This document shows positions 10,104 to 18,577 of a stretch of 64,000 nt of DNA, piece by piece. Source of the stretch: G963665215 sp963665215 (GTDB lineage: Bacteria > Chloroflexota > Dehalococcoidia > Lucifugimonadales > CAUZJF01); NCBI GenBank assembly GCA_963665215.2, contig CAXXWW010000006.1, positions 186,001 to 250,000 on the forward strand. The letters run 5' to 3'. How positions within the stretch are numbered: position 1 is the first letter of the stretch; each line of letters starts with the position of its first letter. The translations under genes and the position numbers were made by a program. The notes under the pieces were generated by a model. The model was not told the origin of the DNA and searched no databases. It saw nothing but the letters and a program-made list of their open reading frames with translations.

Positions 10104-11389
10104 TGTATGGACCGGACACATGGTGGACGGGTGTTCGGAGACATGGTGGACACATTTGAGTATGTTAGGCATCGTGCCTGAGGTCAAGCTGGGCGATTTG
10201 ATGAGTGGCGAAGAAGACGTTCCAGACTCCATCGTCAGTTGTCGGCCGAATAGCCACTGGCATGCCCTTGAAGGCCTTAGGTACCTTGAAGATACGGCCA
10301 AACAACTGGAGCCTACCTTTGTCGTGAACACGGCGTACCAGGTCGGTTGGTTCGTACTCCAAGGGTGGAAGGACCTCGGGAAACAGTCTTTGGCTCACTT
10401 GGTACTTGGTGGCCGGAGTAGCAAGGTCAAGGGCGTCATGGGGCCGCTCCAAGTTGTAGATGTCCCGCCACAGGTCGAAGGCTCTCTGGCAGTGCGCCAG
10501 ATCAGTGAAGCTGCTCCCCTGCAGCACTTCAACGGTCATGGTTCGGTGGAAGCGCTCATCTTTTCCCTGTGTCTGAGGGTGATAAGGGCGTCCATGACTG
10601 ACTCCGATGCCCAACCTCAGCAGCCAGACTGTAAAAGGTGTGTAGGGGTGGTCTTGGTCATGGCCCCACGGGGAGCCATTGTCCATCAACATTGTGTTGG
10701 GCAGGCCGTAGCGCCGGAAGATAGCCGTCAGGCGCTGTTGCACCATCTCTCCCTGCTCGTTACCGCAGGCCTGCAGCCCCAAGGCAAACCGAGAGTGATC
10801 GTCCAGAACAGTCAGAGGGTGGCAGCGTCCTCGGGTAAGGGGGAAGTGGCCTTTGAAGTCCATCTGCCACAGGTCGTTGGGTGCCTGGTGTTCAAATCGC
10901 TGCCAGGAACGGTGCTTGGGCCCCTCGGCGGGGTCAATGCGGCCATGACGACGCAAGATCGCCGTGATAGTACTGGGGGCCGGCATGTCCGCCTCAAACA
11001 CATCCCTGCGGTCCAAAAGCCACCGTCGCAGCTTACGAGCTCCCCAGGCCGGATGGGCCGCACGGGCAGACAGCACCGCCTGCTCAACCTGCGATGGGGT
11101 ACGTGCAGGCGAGTAGTGAGGCCGCCGCGGCAGCTCGACCAGGCCTGCCTCGCTCCCTTCACGGAAACGCCCAAGCCACTTGTATCCAGTCGTAGGGCTG
11201 ATCCCGAAGCGACGGCAAAGGCCCCTTTTGTTGGTGCCTTCAGCCTGCGCCAGCTCCACGAACTCTCTCCTCTGAGACATAACGGACATCTCCTTCCATG
11301 GCATGACCACCTCCTTGTAATGAAGTCATGCCTATTATGGTGTCCACCATGTCCCCGAACATGTGTAAGCTATGTCCCCGGTCTATACA
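10104..11389 (-). mobile_element. IS481-family element, copy 2 (no matching target duplication)
   Basis: Full length (1286 bases) with both inverted ends. The flanks AGCTT (left) and AGGAG (right) do not match, unlike copies 1 and 3. The right flank is the reverse complement of the right flank of copy 4 (CTCCT). Confidence 0.95.
10165..11304 (-). CDS. IS481-family transposase (copy 2)
   Basis: 379 residues, same sequence as the copy 1 transposase, with intact HTH and DDE residues and AAGGAGGT before the ATG at 11304. Confidence 0.95.
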   Translation of the reverse strand: MPWKEMSVMSQRREFVELAQAEGTNKRGLCRRFGISPTTGYKWLGRFREGSEAGLVELPRRPHYSPARTPSQVEQAVLSARAAHPAWGARKLRRWLLDRRDVFEADMPAPSTITAILRRHGRIDPAEGPKHRSWQRFEHQAPNDLWQMDFKGHFPLTRGRCHPLTVLDDHSRFALGLQACGNEQGEMVQQRLTAIFRRYGLPNTMLMDNGSPWGHDQDHPYTPFTVWLLRLGIGVSHGRPYHPQTQGKDERFHRTMTVEVLQGSSFTDLAHCQRAFDLWRDIYNLERPHDALDLATPATKYQVSQRLFPEVLPPLEYEPTDLVRRVHDKGRLQLFGRIFKVPKAFKGMPVAIRPTTDDGVWNVFFATHQIAQLDLRHDA

Positions 11390-11499
11390 AGGAGGCCGGG
11401 GGGCTCCCGCTCGTCAACCTCCCAGACAAGCGCCAGCTTGATCGCTAACTCTAGGGTCATCAGATCTTCCAGCGCGCCAGCGTCGGAGTGCACCATCAT
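11383..11499 (-). pseudogene. Small hypothetical ORF, 5' part, separated from its 3' end by the IS481-borne inversion
   Basis: Starts ATGATG at 11499 and runs MMVHSDAGALEDLMTLEL...PPGLL before entering IS481 copy 2, which supplies the stop. Joining it at the CTCCT flank to 59092-59146 gives a continuous 54-residue ORF whose last residues are LLRRVGVEVKG and whose TAA directly precedes the ATG of the DinB gene. No family recognised; the frame continuity is the evidence that it is real. Confidence 0.5.
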
Positions 11500-11767
11500 C
11501 CTATCACCGCGCGCCGGGCCGCCCGAACCACACACGGCTTTGGACAAGAAGTGGCGCGGTAGATTACATTGCCCTTCGACAAGCTCGGGGCGAACGGACA
11601 AATACCGCTCATGGTGAGTAGGCCGCAGGCCGTATCGAACCATCGTGGTGAGCCTGCCTGTCCTGAGCGAAGTCGAAGGGTCGAACCACGCCTCGGCATT
11701 CCGCCTTTTGGCGCAAAGCCCACCACACACCGAGAGATGATGCTTCGAAGTCTCTCCGTGGTGGTTG
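11500..11767. repeat. Intergenic region with a 109-base inverted-repeat unit
   Basis: CCCTTCGACAAGCTCGGG (from 11572) and the inverted TCCTGAGCGAAGTCGAAGGG (ending 11680) bracket a short unit of the dispersed palindromic type common in Chloroflexota genomes. No gene is seen between the small ORF and the oxidoreductase. Confidence 0.55.
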
Positions 11768-12712
11768 TCAGGAGAAACCCGGGGCCACCTCTTCCGCGTA
11801 GCGCTTCATCCCGTCGAGCGAGGCATCGGACTCTACCTGTGTCATCGATATGACCAGGAGCTCCAGGCCTGCGTCGCGGTACCGGCGCACGTCGTCGATA
11901 ATGTCCGCCACCTGCCCCGTGAGCGGTACGCGCTCCCCATCCGGCGACCGCTGCGGCTCGCCGATGTTCACCCCTATGTTCAGGCCAAGTTTGGCGGTGC
12001 CCGGGTCTCGGCCCGCCTCTTCGCACAGCTGGCGCAGCACCTGCCCGCCCTTCGCCACCTCGTCCGGTGTGAGCCCAATCGGGAGCCAGCCATCGCCCAG
12101 GCGCGCCACACGCCGGAGGGCGGCGCGAGACTTGCCCCCAATCCAGATGGGCGGGTGGGGTTTTTGCAGAGGCCTGGGATAGAACACTTTTTTCGAGAGG
12201 TGGAAATGCCGGCCATCATACTCGGCTACCTCGCTGGCGCACAGCGCCTTGAACATCTCGATATGCTCGTCGGTAAGGGCACCGCGCTCCCCGTAGGACG
12301 CGCTCATCGCCTCGAACTCCTCGGGCATCCAGCCAACTCCCACGCCGAAGATGACCCGGCCGCCAGACAGGACGTCCAGGGTCGTGATCATTTTGGCGTT
12401 CAGGACCGGGTTGCGAAAGGGCAGCACCAGGACATTGAACCCCAGCTTGATTCTGCTGGTTGAGCCGGCCAGGAAGCTCATTGCCGTCATGGGCTCCAGC
12501 ACCTGCTGGCTATCGGGGATAGAGCCCGGGGCGCCGAACCGGCCGGGATAGCGAGTGGCTATGTCCGTGGGGAATACCGTGCGGTCCGGAACCCATATCG
12601 AATCGAACCCGCTGTCCTCCGCGGCCAACGCAAGCCGTCGTAGCTCCTCGCCTCGCTCGGAGGCGGGCAGCCCAGGTACCACCGAGCTCCTGAGCGCAAC
12701 GCCGAATCTCAT
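11768..12712 (-). CDS. LLM-class (luciferase-like) F420-dependent oxidoreductase
   Basis: A 314-residue TIM-barrel oxidoreductase of the bacterial luciferase superfamily. It shows the N-terminal strand MRFGVALRSS, AAEDSGFDSIWVPDRT, the central RIKLGFNVLVLPFRNPV and TLDVLSGGRVIFGVGVGW, and RPLQKPHPPIWIGG before GDGWLP. These are the hallmarks of the F420-using TIGR03619-type group; the cofactor is inferred from family, not proven. The ATG at 12712 is preferred over a GTG five codons upstream because GAAGGAA lies 6-7 bases before it. The substrate is unknown. Confidence 0.88.
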   Translation of the reverse strand: MRFGVALRSSVVPGLPASERGEELRRLALAAEDSGFDSIWVPDRTVFPTDIATRYPGRFGAPGSIPDSQQVLEPMTAMSFLAGSTSRIKLGFNVLVLPFRNPVLNAKMITTLDVLSGGRVIFGVGVGWMPEEFEAMSASYGERGALTDEHIEMFKALCASEVAEYDGRHFHLSKKVFYPRPLQKPHPPIWIGGKSRAALRRVARLGDGWLPIGLTPDEVAKGGQVLRQLCEEAGRDPGTAKLGLNIGVNIGEPQRSPDGERVPLTGQVADIIDDVRRYRDAGLELLVISMTQVESDASLDGMKRYAEEVAPGFS

Positions 12713-13051
12713 GTGCGGTTCCTTCACCTGGGAATCATACCATCCTAGTAGGGTGGTGCCGCGCCGTCAGAGAGCCTCGGGCCGAGCTTAGGTCTGCGGG
12801 ACAGATGATCGGGTCTCATGACCTGATAATCGCTGCCACATGGCCTGCGCGCCGTCAGAGAGCCTCGGGCCGAGCTTAGGTCTGCGGGACAGATGATCGG
12901 GTCTCATGACCTGATAATCGCTGCCACAGCGCTGGCATTTGGCCATGCCGTGGTCACGCACAACGTTCGGGACTTTGGCCGGGTATCGGGACTGATCGTT
13001 CAAGAGCCGCCGATGTAGCAGAGGAGATCTCTGCTGGCCGGAGTCGGCCTC
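12713..13051. repeat. Intergenic region with an 88-base tandem duplication
   Basis: Two nearly identical units (~12760-12840 and ~12850-12928) start GCCGTCAGAGAGCCTCGGGC and end ATAATCGCTGCCACA. On the minus strand the right copy falls in a possible small ORF (12788-13003) with CQRCGSDYQVMRPDHLSRRP, a zinc-ribbon-like CxxC. The duplication shifts the frame, so the ORF is probably a damaged remnant. Confidence 0.55.
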
Positions 13052-13620
13052 CTACCCCTCGCCCAGGGTCTTCATCACCCGCCTCATGGCGTCCCCCGTG
13101 CTCTTCATGTACATGGCCGGTGCGTCGTCTGAGTGGACAACCTTCAGGCAGACGAAGACCGGGCCCTGCCTGTCAAGGACGGAAGAAAGCTCGCTGACGA
13201 ATTCCTCCAGGTCGTCGAACTGGAAGCTGGCATTGAAGCCGGCGCTGCGCGCCATACCGGCCAGGTCGAAGGTGCCGGCGCCGGGCACGGGCTGGCCGCC
13301 TGTGGTGTAGTAGACGCCGTCCTCGAAGACGAAATGAACCAGATTGGCCGGCTGCTGCCCGGCTATGATCACCAGCGTGCCCAGGTTCATCAGCAGCGCC
13401 CCATCGCCGTCAAGCACCAGCACTTTCTTGTCCGGCCTGGCCATGGCGATCCCCAGCGCCACGGAAGAGGCCTTGCCCATCGCCCCGAAGATCGGCAGGT
13501 CCAGCTCCGGCCTCTCGGACACCGACTCCCAGTACCTGTTTGGCGTCATCGTGCCGACTACTACCGCGTCGCCACGGAGGCGGTTGATCGCGCCTTTATG
13601 GCTTCATAGGCGGGAATCAT
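13052..13620 (-). pseudogene. Thiamine-pyrophosphate enzyme, TPP-binding (beta) subunit type, frameshifted near its start
   Basis: The long frame (13052-13549) is the TPP-binding C domain: FGAMGKASSVALGIAMARP, the GDG...N motif in VLDGDGALLMNLG, and FVFEDGVYYTTGGQP. It resembles the small decarboxylase beta subunits (ComE, phosphonopyruvate decarboxylase group). Upstream, ATG at 13620 opens MIPAYEAIKA, then one missing base near 13590 throws it off. Adding a base gives a continuous IKA-x-INRLRGDAVVVGTMTPNRYW and a protein of ~189 residues. No alpha subunit gene lies upstream. A true pseudogene or a sequencing indel are both possible. Confidence 0.75.
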
Positions 13621-13792
13621 GGGTGATAATGCTCCTGCCCGCTACATGGGCGAATCGCGATCTGACTCCCTCACCGCTCGCTCCAGAGCGGACTGCTCCT
13701 TCCACGCTCACCGATGGAGCGGGGCCAGCGGGTCTGCGGCGCGGCGTGCCTACCGCAAGCGGGAGGCCTGCTGGGGCCGGAGGCCAACCGGC

Positions 13793-14425
13793 CTACGCGT
13801 CGGGCCCCTCGTAGCGCATCCCATCTGGGAGGGCGTCTATTACACCCAGCGCCATCAACGTCCTCTCGGCAATGAAGTCCACGACGTCCTCGATCGACTT
13901 GGGCCGCAGATAGAATGCCGGATGCGGCGGCAGTATGGTCGCCCCCAGCCGAGCCAGCTTTGCCATATTCTCCAGGTGAATGGCGCTCAGCGGTGTCTCG
14001 CGCGGGACCAGCACCAGGGGTCGCCGCTCCTTGAGGCTGACGTCCGCGGCGCGGCGAAGCAGGTTGTCGGACAGGCCTTGGGCTATCGCCGCCAAGGTGC
14101 CCACGCTGCAGGGCACCACAGCCATCCCCAACGTTGGAAAGGTCCCGCTGGCGATGGGGGCCGCGAGGTCGCCTATGGCGCAGTAGGTGAAGCAACCGCT
14201 GTCCACCCAGCGCTCCAGCGAGTGACCGAAAGACTCGTCCATCTCCTGCCGCCACACCATGCGGGCCGCGGAGGAAGCCGTGGCTATCACGGGGCGCCTC
14301 ATCGCCAGGAGGCGGTCGATAGTCGCTCCGGCCATCGCCGAGCCACTGGCCCCCGATATGCCGACGACCACCGGGTGTACTCCTTCGAGCGACAATGCCG
14401 GTCTCGCTGACTGTGTGTACTCCAA
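13793..14425 (-). CDS. ubiX: UbiX-type flavin prenyltransferase
   Basis: 210 residues with VGISGASGSAMA at the N-terminus (FMN site), PCSVGTLAAIAQGLSDNLL, and the C-terminal RRPLVLVPRETPLS, all UbiX hallmarks. It makes prenylated FMN from FMN and dimethylallyl phosphate for UbiD-type decarboxylases. The start is TTG after GGAGGT. It lies downstream of ubiA and ubiD on the same strand, so the set should supply and use prFMN together. In bacteria with the futalosine menaquinone route the equivalents are MqnM, MqnL and MqnP, which may be the better names here. Confidence 0.92.
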   Translation of the reverse strand: MEYTQSARPALSLEGVHPVVVGISGASGSAMAGATIDRLLAMRRPVIATASSAARMVWRQEMDESFGHSLERWVDSGCFTYCAIGDLAAPIASGTFPTLGMAVVPCSVGTLAAIAQGLSDNLLRRAADVSLKERRPLVLVPRETPLSAIHLENMAKLARLGATILPPHPAFYLRPKSIEDVVDFIAERTLMALGVIDALPDGMRYEGPDA

Positions 14426-14552
14426 CCTTACCTCCGGTCCATCTCCGAGGGCGGAAAGGGGGCCCGCAACCCGATGCTCACCTCACTCACTCGGGATCAG
14501 GTGTCGAAAGCCAGCGGCATCCGGCGAGGGCGCACCGCCTACATGCATGCCC

Positions 14553-15452
14553 CTAATTCATCAGCACCGCTATGAGAGTGGCAAGGAATATTATAGTCGA
14601 CACGTATGCGTTGATCCTGAAGAACGACATACCCAGCCGCGACGTCCGGTCGGGCGACGCCATCTCGTGCTTGTGGACCATCAGGCCAGCCGCCACCGCG
14701 CAGCCAATGAAATAGGGGAGTGCCAGACCCATCCCCAGGCCCAGCGCCACCAGGCAGCCCAGGGCCAGCGCGTCGAGGGCACGCGCCCATCGGAACGCCG
14801 CCGCCACTCCAAACCGCTGCGGCACCGAGTGCAGGCCGCTTCTAAGGTAGAACTCGCGGTCCTGTACATGATAGAGGATGTCGAAGCTGCCGGCCCACGA
14901 CGCCACGGCGACGGACAGCAGCACCGGCTCCCAGCTCAGGCTGCCGCGTACGCCTATCCAGGCCCCGGACGGAGCGATGGCCAGCGCCCATCCCAGCAGC
15001 AGGTTGGCCGCCCACGTGAAGCGCTTCGTGAAGGGGTACACGATGAGATAGGCAGCGGCCACGGGCGCCAGGACTAGGGCCAGGGTATTGAGCTGCGCCG
15101 CAGCGAAGATAAACAGGGCCAGAGACCCAGCCGCGAGCGCCGCCATATCTGGGAGCCCAAGCGAGCCGCTGGGCAGGTGACGCGTCGCTGTCCTCGGGTT
15201 ACGCCCGTCGATATGCCTGTCGATCACGCGGTTGGCCGACATACCCAGCGTTCGGGCGCTTACCATCGCAACGGTGATCCACGCGAACTGGGGCCACGAT
15301 GGGAGGCCGTCGGCGGCGAGGACCATGCCCATATACGCGAACGGCAGCGCAAAGATGCTCTCTTGGAACCTAACCGCCCCAAAGAACAGCAGCAGCTTCT
15401 TGACAAGCGGCAGAGTCGCCACGGCTGGACTCAAATCCCGTACTCGCTCCAC
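14553..15452 (-). CDS. ubiA: UbiA-family aromatic prenyltransferase (membrane)
   Basis: 299 residues with eight or nine hydrophobic helices. The first Asp-rich motif is NRVIDRHIDGRNPRTATR and the second DILYHVQDREFYLRSGLHSVPQRFG, both typical of UbiA/MqnP enzymes that attach a polyprenyl tail to an aromatic acid in the inner membrane. The GTG start overlaps the end of ubiD by 22 bases, so translation is probably coupled. The neighbours suggest a 4-hydroxybenzoate or futalosine-derived naphthoate substrate, followed by UbiD decarboxylation. Confidence 0.92.
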   Translation of the reverse strand: MERVRDLSPAVATLPLVKKLLLFFGAVRFQESIFALPFAYMGMVLAADGLPSWPQFAWITVAMVSARTLGMSANRVIDRHIDGRNPRTATRHLPSGSLGLPDMAALAAGSLALFIFAAAQLNTLALVLAPVAAAYLIVYPFTKRFTWAANLLLGWALAIAPSGAWIGVRGSLSWEPVLLSVAVASWAGSFDILYHVQDREFYLRSGLHSVPQRFGVAAAFRWARALDALALGCLVALGLGMGLALPYFIGCAVAAGLMVHKHEMASPDRTSRLGMSFFRINAYVSTIIFLATLIAVLMN

Positions 15453-16885
15453 TTGCTGTCCACCAGACGCTTGATCTCGTCGCTCATCAGGATGTCAGGC
15501 GGCCACTCTCTGGTGCGGCCGTCCATCACGCCCTTGGCGGTCGCGTCGATGCCCATCTTGCTTCCATACCGGGGTGACGACGATGCGTGGTCAAGGTCAT
15601 CTACGGGGCCATCGACGAATATGACGTCACGGGATGGGTCGATATTGGCGGTGACCCTCCACGCCAACTCCGAGAGATTGTGCACGTCCACGTAGTGGTC
15701 GACAACGATGATAGTCTTCGCCAGCATGAGCAGACCCAGTCCCCAGAGGCCGTACATGACCTTGCGGGCATGTCCCGGGTACTCCTTTCTGATCGAGACA
15801 ACCACCAGGTTGTGGAATATGCCCTCGGCCGGCATGTTCATATCGACGACCTCCGGGAGGGTCATCTGGAGCGCCGGCAACATCAGCCGCTCGCTGGCCT
15901 TTCCCATGAAGTAGTCTTCCGTCGGGGGCCTGCCCACCATGGTGGTCGGGTAGATTGGGTCGCGCCTGTGGGTCATCGCGGTCACGTGGAAAACGGGGTA
16001 GTCCTCTGCGGGGGAGTAGTAGCCGGTGTGGTCTCCGAAGGGCCCCTCAGCCCTCAGCTCTCCGGGGACCACGTACCCTTCGAGGACGATCTCCGCGTGG
16101 GCCGGGACTTCCAGGTCGACGCTCACGCATTTGACCATCTCCACGGCCTGCTCCCTGATAATTCCCGAGACCATGATCTCGTCCATGTCAGGGGGTAGCG
16201 GCAGTGAACCCGTCCACATGGTAGTGGGGTCCGCGCCCAGGGCGACAGCCACGTCCAGCCGTTCCTGGCCTCGCGCCTCGCCCGTCCGGTAGTGGTGGGC
16301 GCCGACCTTGTGGGTCTGCCAGTGCATCCCCGTGGTGCGGCCATCGTATATCTGCATTCGATAAGTGCCGACGTTTCGTCTTCCCGTCTCGGGGTCACGG
16401 CTTATGACCAGCGGCAGTGTTATGAAGCGCCCCGCGTCCTCGGGCCAGCACTTGAGGGCGGGGAGGGCGTTAACGTCGACCTCGTCCCCCGTGACCACCT
16501 CCTCCTGGCATGGGGCCTTGGTAACAGTCTTAGGCTGGGTCCTGACCATCCCGACCAGGTCGCCAAGCGCCCGCGCCTTGCCAACAAGGCCCGAAGGCGG
16601 CCCCTGCGCCAAAGCCAGGATCTTCCGAACCCGCTCCGTGAGCTCATCCAGATGGTCGACGCCAAGGGCCCACGCCATTCGCTGATGGGTACCGAACAGT
16701 CCGATAACCACGGGCATGTCATAGCCCTCGACGTTCTCGAAGAAGAGCGCCGGACCCCCGGACTTCACGGCGCGGTCAGCCAGCTCCGTGATCTCCAGCT
16801 CACAGCTTACGGATGTCTTGACACGCCGGAGCTCTCCCTTTTCTTCAAGGAACGATACAAATTCCCTTGTGTCCCGAAATGTCAT
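15431..16885 (-). CDS. ubiD: UbiD-family decarboxylase (prFMN-dependent)
   Basis: 484 residues, normal for the family. It has the prFMN/metal region NVGTYRMQIYDGRTTGMHWQ, the catalytic acid segment EGPFGDHTGYYSP, and VGRPPTEDYFMGKASERLM. It removes the ring carboxylate after prenylation, using prFMN from UbiX. It sits 11 bases downstream of the CinA/NMNAT fusion gene and overlaps ubiA, forming one minus-strand operon. MqnL of the futalosine pathway is an alternative name. Confidence 0.92.
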   Translation of the reverse strand: MTFRDTREFVSFLEEKGELRRVKTSVSCELEITELADRAVKSGGPALFFENVEGYDMPVVIGLFGTHQRMAWALGVDHLDELTERVRKILALAQGPPSGLVGKARALGDLVGMVRTQPKTVTKAPCQEEVVTGDEVDVNALPALKCWPEDAGRFITLPLVISRDPETGRRNVGTYRMQIYDGRTTGMHWQTHKVGAHHYRTGEARGQERLDVAVALGADPTTMWTGSLPLPPDMDEIMVSGIIREQAVEMVKCVSVDLEVPAHAEIVLEGYVVPGELRAEGPFGDHTGYYSPAEDYPVFHVTAMTHRRDPIYPTTMVGRPPTEDYFMGKASERLMLPALQMTLPEVVDMNMPAEGIFHNLVVVSIRKEYPGHARKVMYGLWGLGLLMLAKTIIVVDHYVDVHNLSELAWRVTANIDPSRDVIFVDGPVDDLDHASSSPRYGSKMGIDATAKGVMDGRTREWPPDILMSDEIKRLVDSKWSEYGI

Positions 16886-16896
16886 GCGCTATCCGG

Positions 16897-18042
16897 TCAA
16901 GGCCGCGGGCCCGCCACCCGTATCCGGGACGAGGACGCGTCGTGCCGGAAGGCCTCCTCGGGTATCGGGTTGAACATATCCGCAAAATCCGCTGGGACAG
17001 CCACCTCTTCCAGCGTGTGGAACACCCCATCTTGCTCGCGTCCGGCAACCAGAATCCGGCAGCCCAGGCGTCGCATTTCTGTGAGCGCCCTCAGCATTTC
17101 TGGGACGGCCCCCCCATAATATCGGGGGTCGACCAATCGTATAGCCGTGTCCCAACCGATTACGAATGTGCAGCCAGGGAACAGCCTGGCCTTCTCAATG
17201 AACTTGGTCGCCCGGGTGATCACCGCCGACCGTTTGCCGGCGAACTGCGCTATCCTTCTCCTGACCTCGGTCTCCTCCAGCAGAGGCTTGTCCACATTGG
17301 CTATCGACAGCTCAAAGGTGACAGCCGTACCCAGGATCTCTTCCGCTACCCTGGCAAGCTCCTCGTGCCCCTCGTGCAGAGGGTCGAAGGAGCCCGCAAG
17401 CACCCCACCTCGGACCGGCTCCTCGGCGGCCATCGCGCCATCCGCGTGTATGGTCACCGATTTGACGCCGGCCGCCAGCAATTGCTCGATGGCGTCCCCG
17501 TGGTCCCGCATCGCGATATCGAGCCGCTCCCCTCCGTCCAGACCCAGGGGAAGGTCGAAGTCCACAGAGGATACATCAGCAAGGGCGCGCAGCAGCACCC
17601 TGCTGACGACATCGTCCTCCCCGGCGCGGTCGCGAAGCCCCTTCACCAGTGTCAGGGCATAGGTTGTTACGCCCTCTACCGCCCAGGCGGATATGAAACT
17701 GCGGTGCGCTCCTCTCTTGGGACGATCGGTCGCAAGGGCGGCGGTACAACCGATGCCGGCGACCGCTCCTCCACCCGTTCCCAAAAAACGGGCCCGCTCG
17801 TACGCAATGCGGGCCATGTCCCTTGCCGTCTCTGGGGCCACGACCTGCTGTGGGGAGAAACCCAGGTAGTCGGCCAGCGCGGCCGGCGCGTAGGGCACCA
17901 AGACTTCCAGGACCGTCCGAGAAGCACCCGGCGTCCCAAGTAGCCAGCCAAGCGCCTGGGAGCCGCCTCCAGCCGCCACCAGCACCGCAGTGGTTTCAGA
18001 TGCGTGCAGACTCTCCACCTGCCTTTGGACCAGAGCGTCCAT
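16897..18042 (-). CDS. Fusion of a CinA-C-like domain with a nicotinate/nicotinamide-nucleotide adenylyltransferase-like domain
   Basis: 381 residues. The first ~190 resemble the CinA C-terminal (NMN amidase) domain: AAGGGSQALGWLLGTPGASRTVLE, then GIGCTAALATDRPKRG. The second half has the nucleotidyltransferase signature GSFDPLHEGHEEL and a final SSSRIR, matching the ISSTxxR turn of NadD/NMNAT enzymes. This pairing suggests NAD salvage (deamidation plus adenylylation), but the CinA half lacks motifs I could check fully. The ATG is preceded by GGGAG. It is the first gene of the ubiD-ubiA-ubiX operon, an unexpected neighbour. Confidence 0.75.
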   Translation of the reverse strand: MDALVQRQVESLHASETTAVLVAAGGGSQALGWLLGTPGASRTVLEVLVPYAPAALADYLGFSPQQVVAPETARDMARIAYERARFLGTGGGAVAGIGCTAALATDRPKRGAHRSFISAWAVEGVTTYALTLVKGLRDRAGEDDVVSRVLLRALADVSSVDFDLPLGLDGGERLDIAMRDHGDAIEQLLAAGVKSVTIHADGAMAAEEPVRGGVLAGSFDPLHEGHEELARVAEEILGTAVTFELSIANVDKPLLEETEVRRRIAQFAGKRSAVITRATKFIEKARLFPGCTFVIGWDTAIRLVDPRYYGGAVPEMLRALTEMRRLGCRILVAGREQDGVFHTLEEVAVPADFADMFNPIPEEAFRHDASSSRIRVAGPRP

Positions 18043-18577
18043 AGCACTCCCGGCGCGTGATCTTAGAGTAGTCCTTGCCCGGAACTAATATAAACGGCCC
18101 GACGGTCAGCGCGCAACCGATGCCCGCGTGACCTGCTCCGCAGGTTCAATGGACGGTGGTCCCGCGCACAGCCACCGACTGAGGGGTGAGGTAGTGCGGC
18201 TGCGGCGGCGATGCGGACAGAAGATGAGTCCGAGAGTGAGCCGCGCTCCTCGTCAGCTCGGCCGGCACTGGGGACCGTGACGGCGCTAAACGAGGTGATG
18301 CAATGGCGGCTGCGAGAGCTCTCGTTAGTACCGTTTACGAGGCGCGGAGCGTAGTGATGGGAGACGGCTCGGTCCACGCTGCCGTCATCATGGCGGATAC
18401 CGGGGTCGGCGCCCTGTCACGAGACGGCGGGGGATCACGCGGGGAGTCCACCCTTGCCATCAAAGGGGCGGGCTTGAACCCTGCCCCTGTACCGGTTAAA
18501 TATCTGCCTGTCCGGGTATTCCCGAACGGCTCTCCAGATCATGCCATAGGTACGACCCACCGAGACATGACGTGACG
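18043..18577. other. Intergenic region without a recognised gene
   Basis: 535 bases between the CinA/NMNAT fusion and the end of the repeat protein, both on the minus strand. A 90-codon plus-strand frame (18303-18575) resembles nothing I know and has no clear ribosome site. No tRNA cloverleaf was found. Confidence 0.45.

Noticed and set aside
10120..11448. Long antisense frames (up to ~570 codons) across every IS481 copy, such as 10120-11448 and 1615-3327
   Set aside because: They lie opposite the transposase, repeat with each copy, and have no family features; GC-rich codon bias keeps the antisense frame open.
18303..18575. A 90-residue plus-strand gene
   Set aside because: No ribosome site, no recognisable motif, mixed composition.
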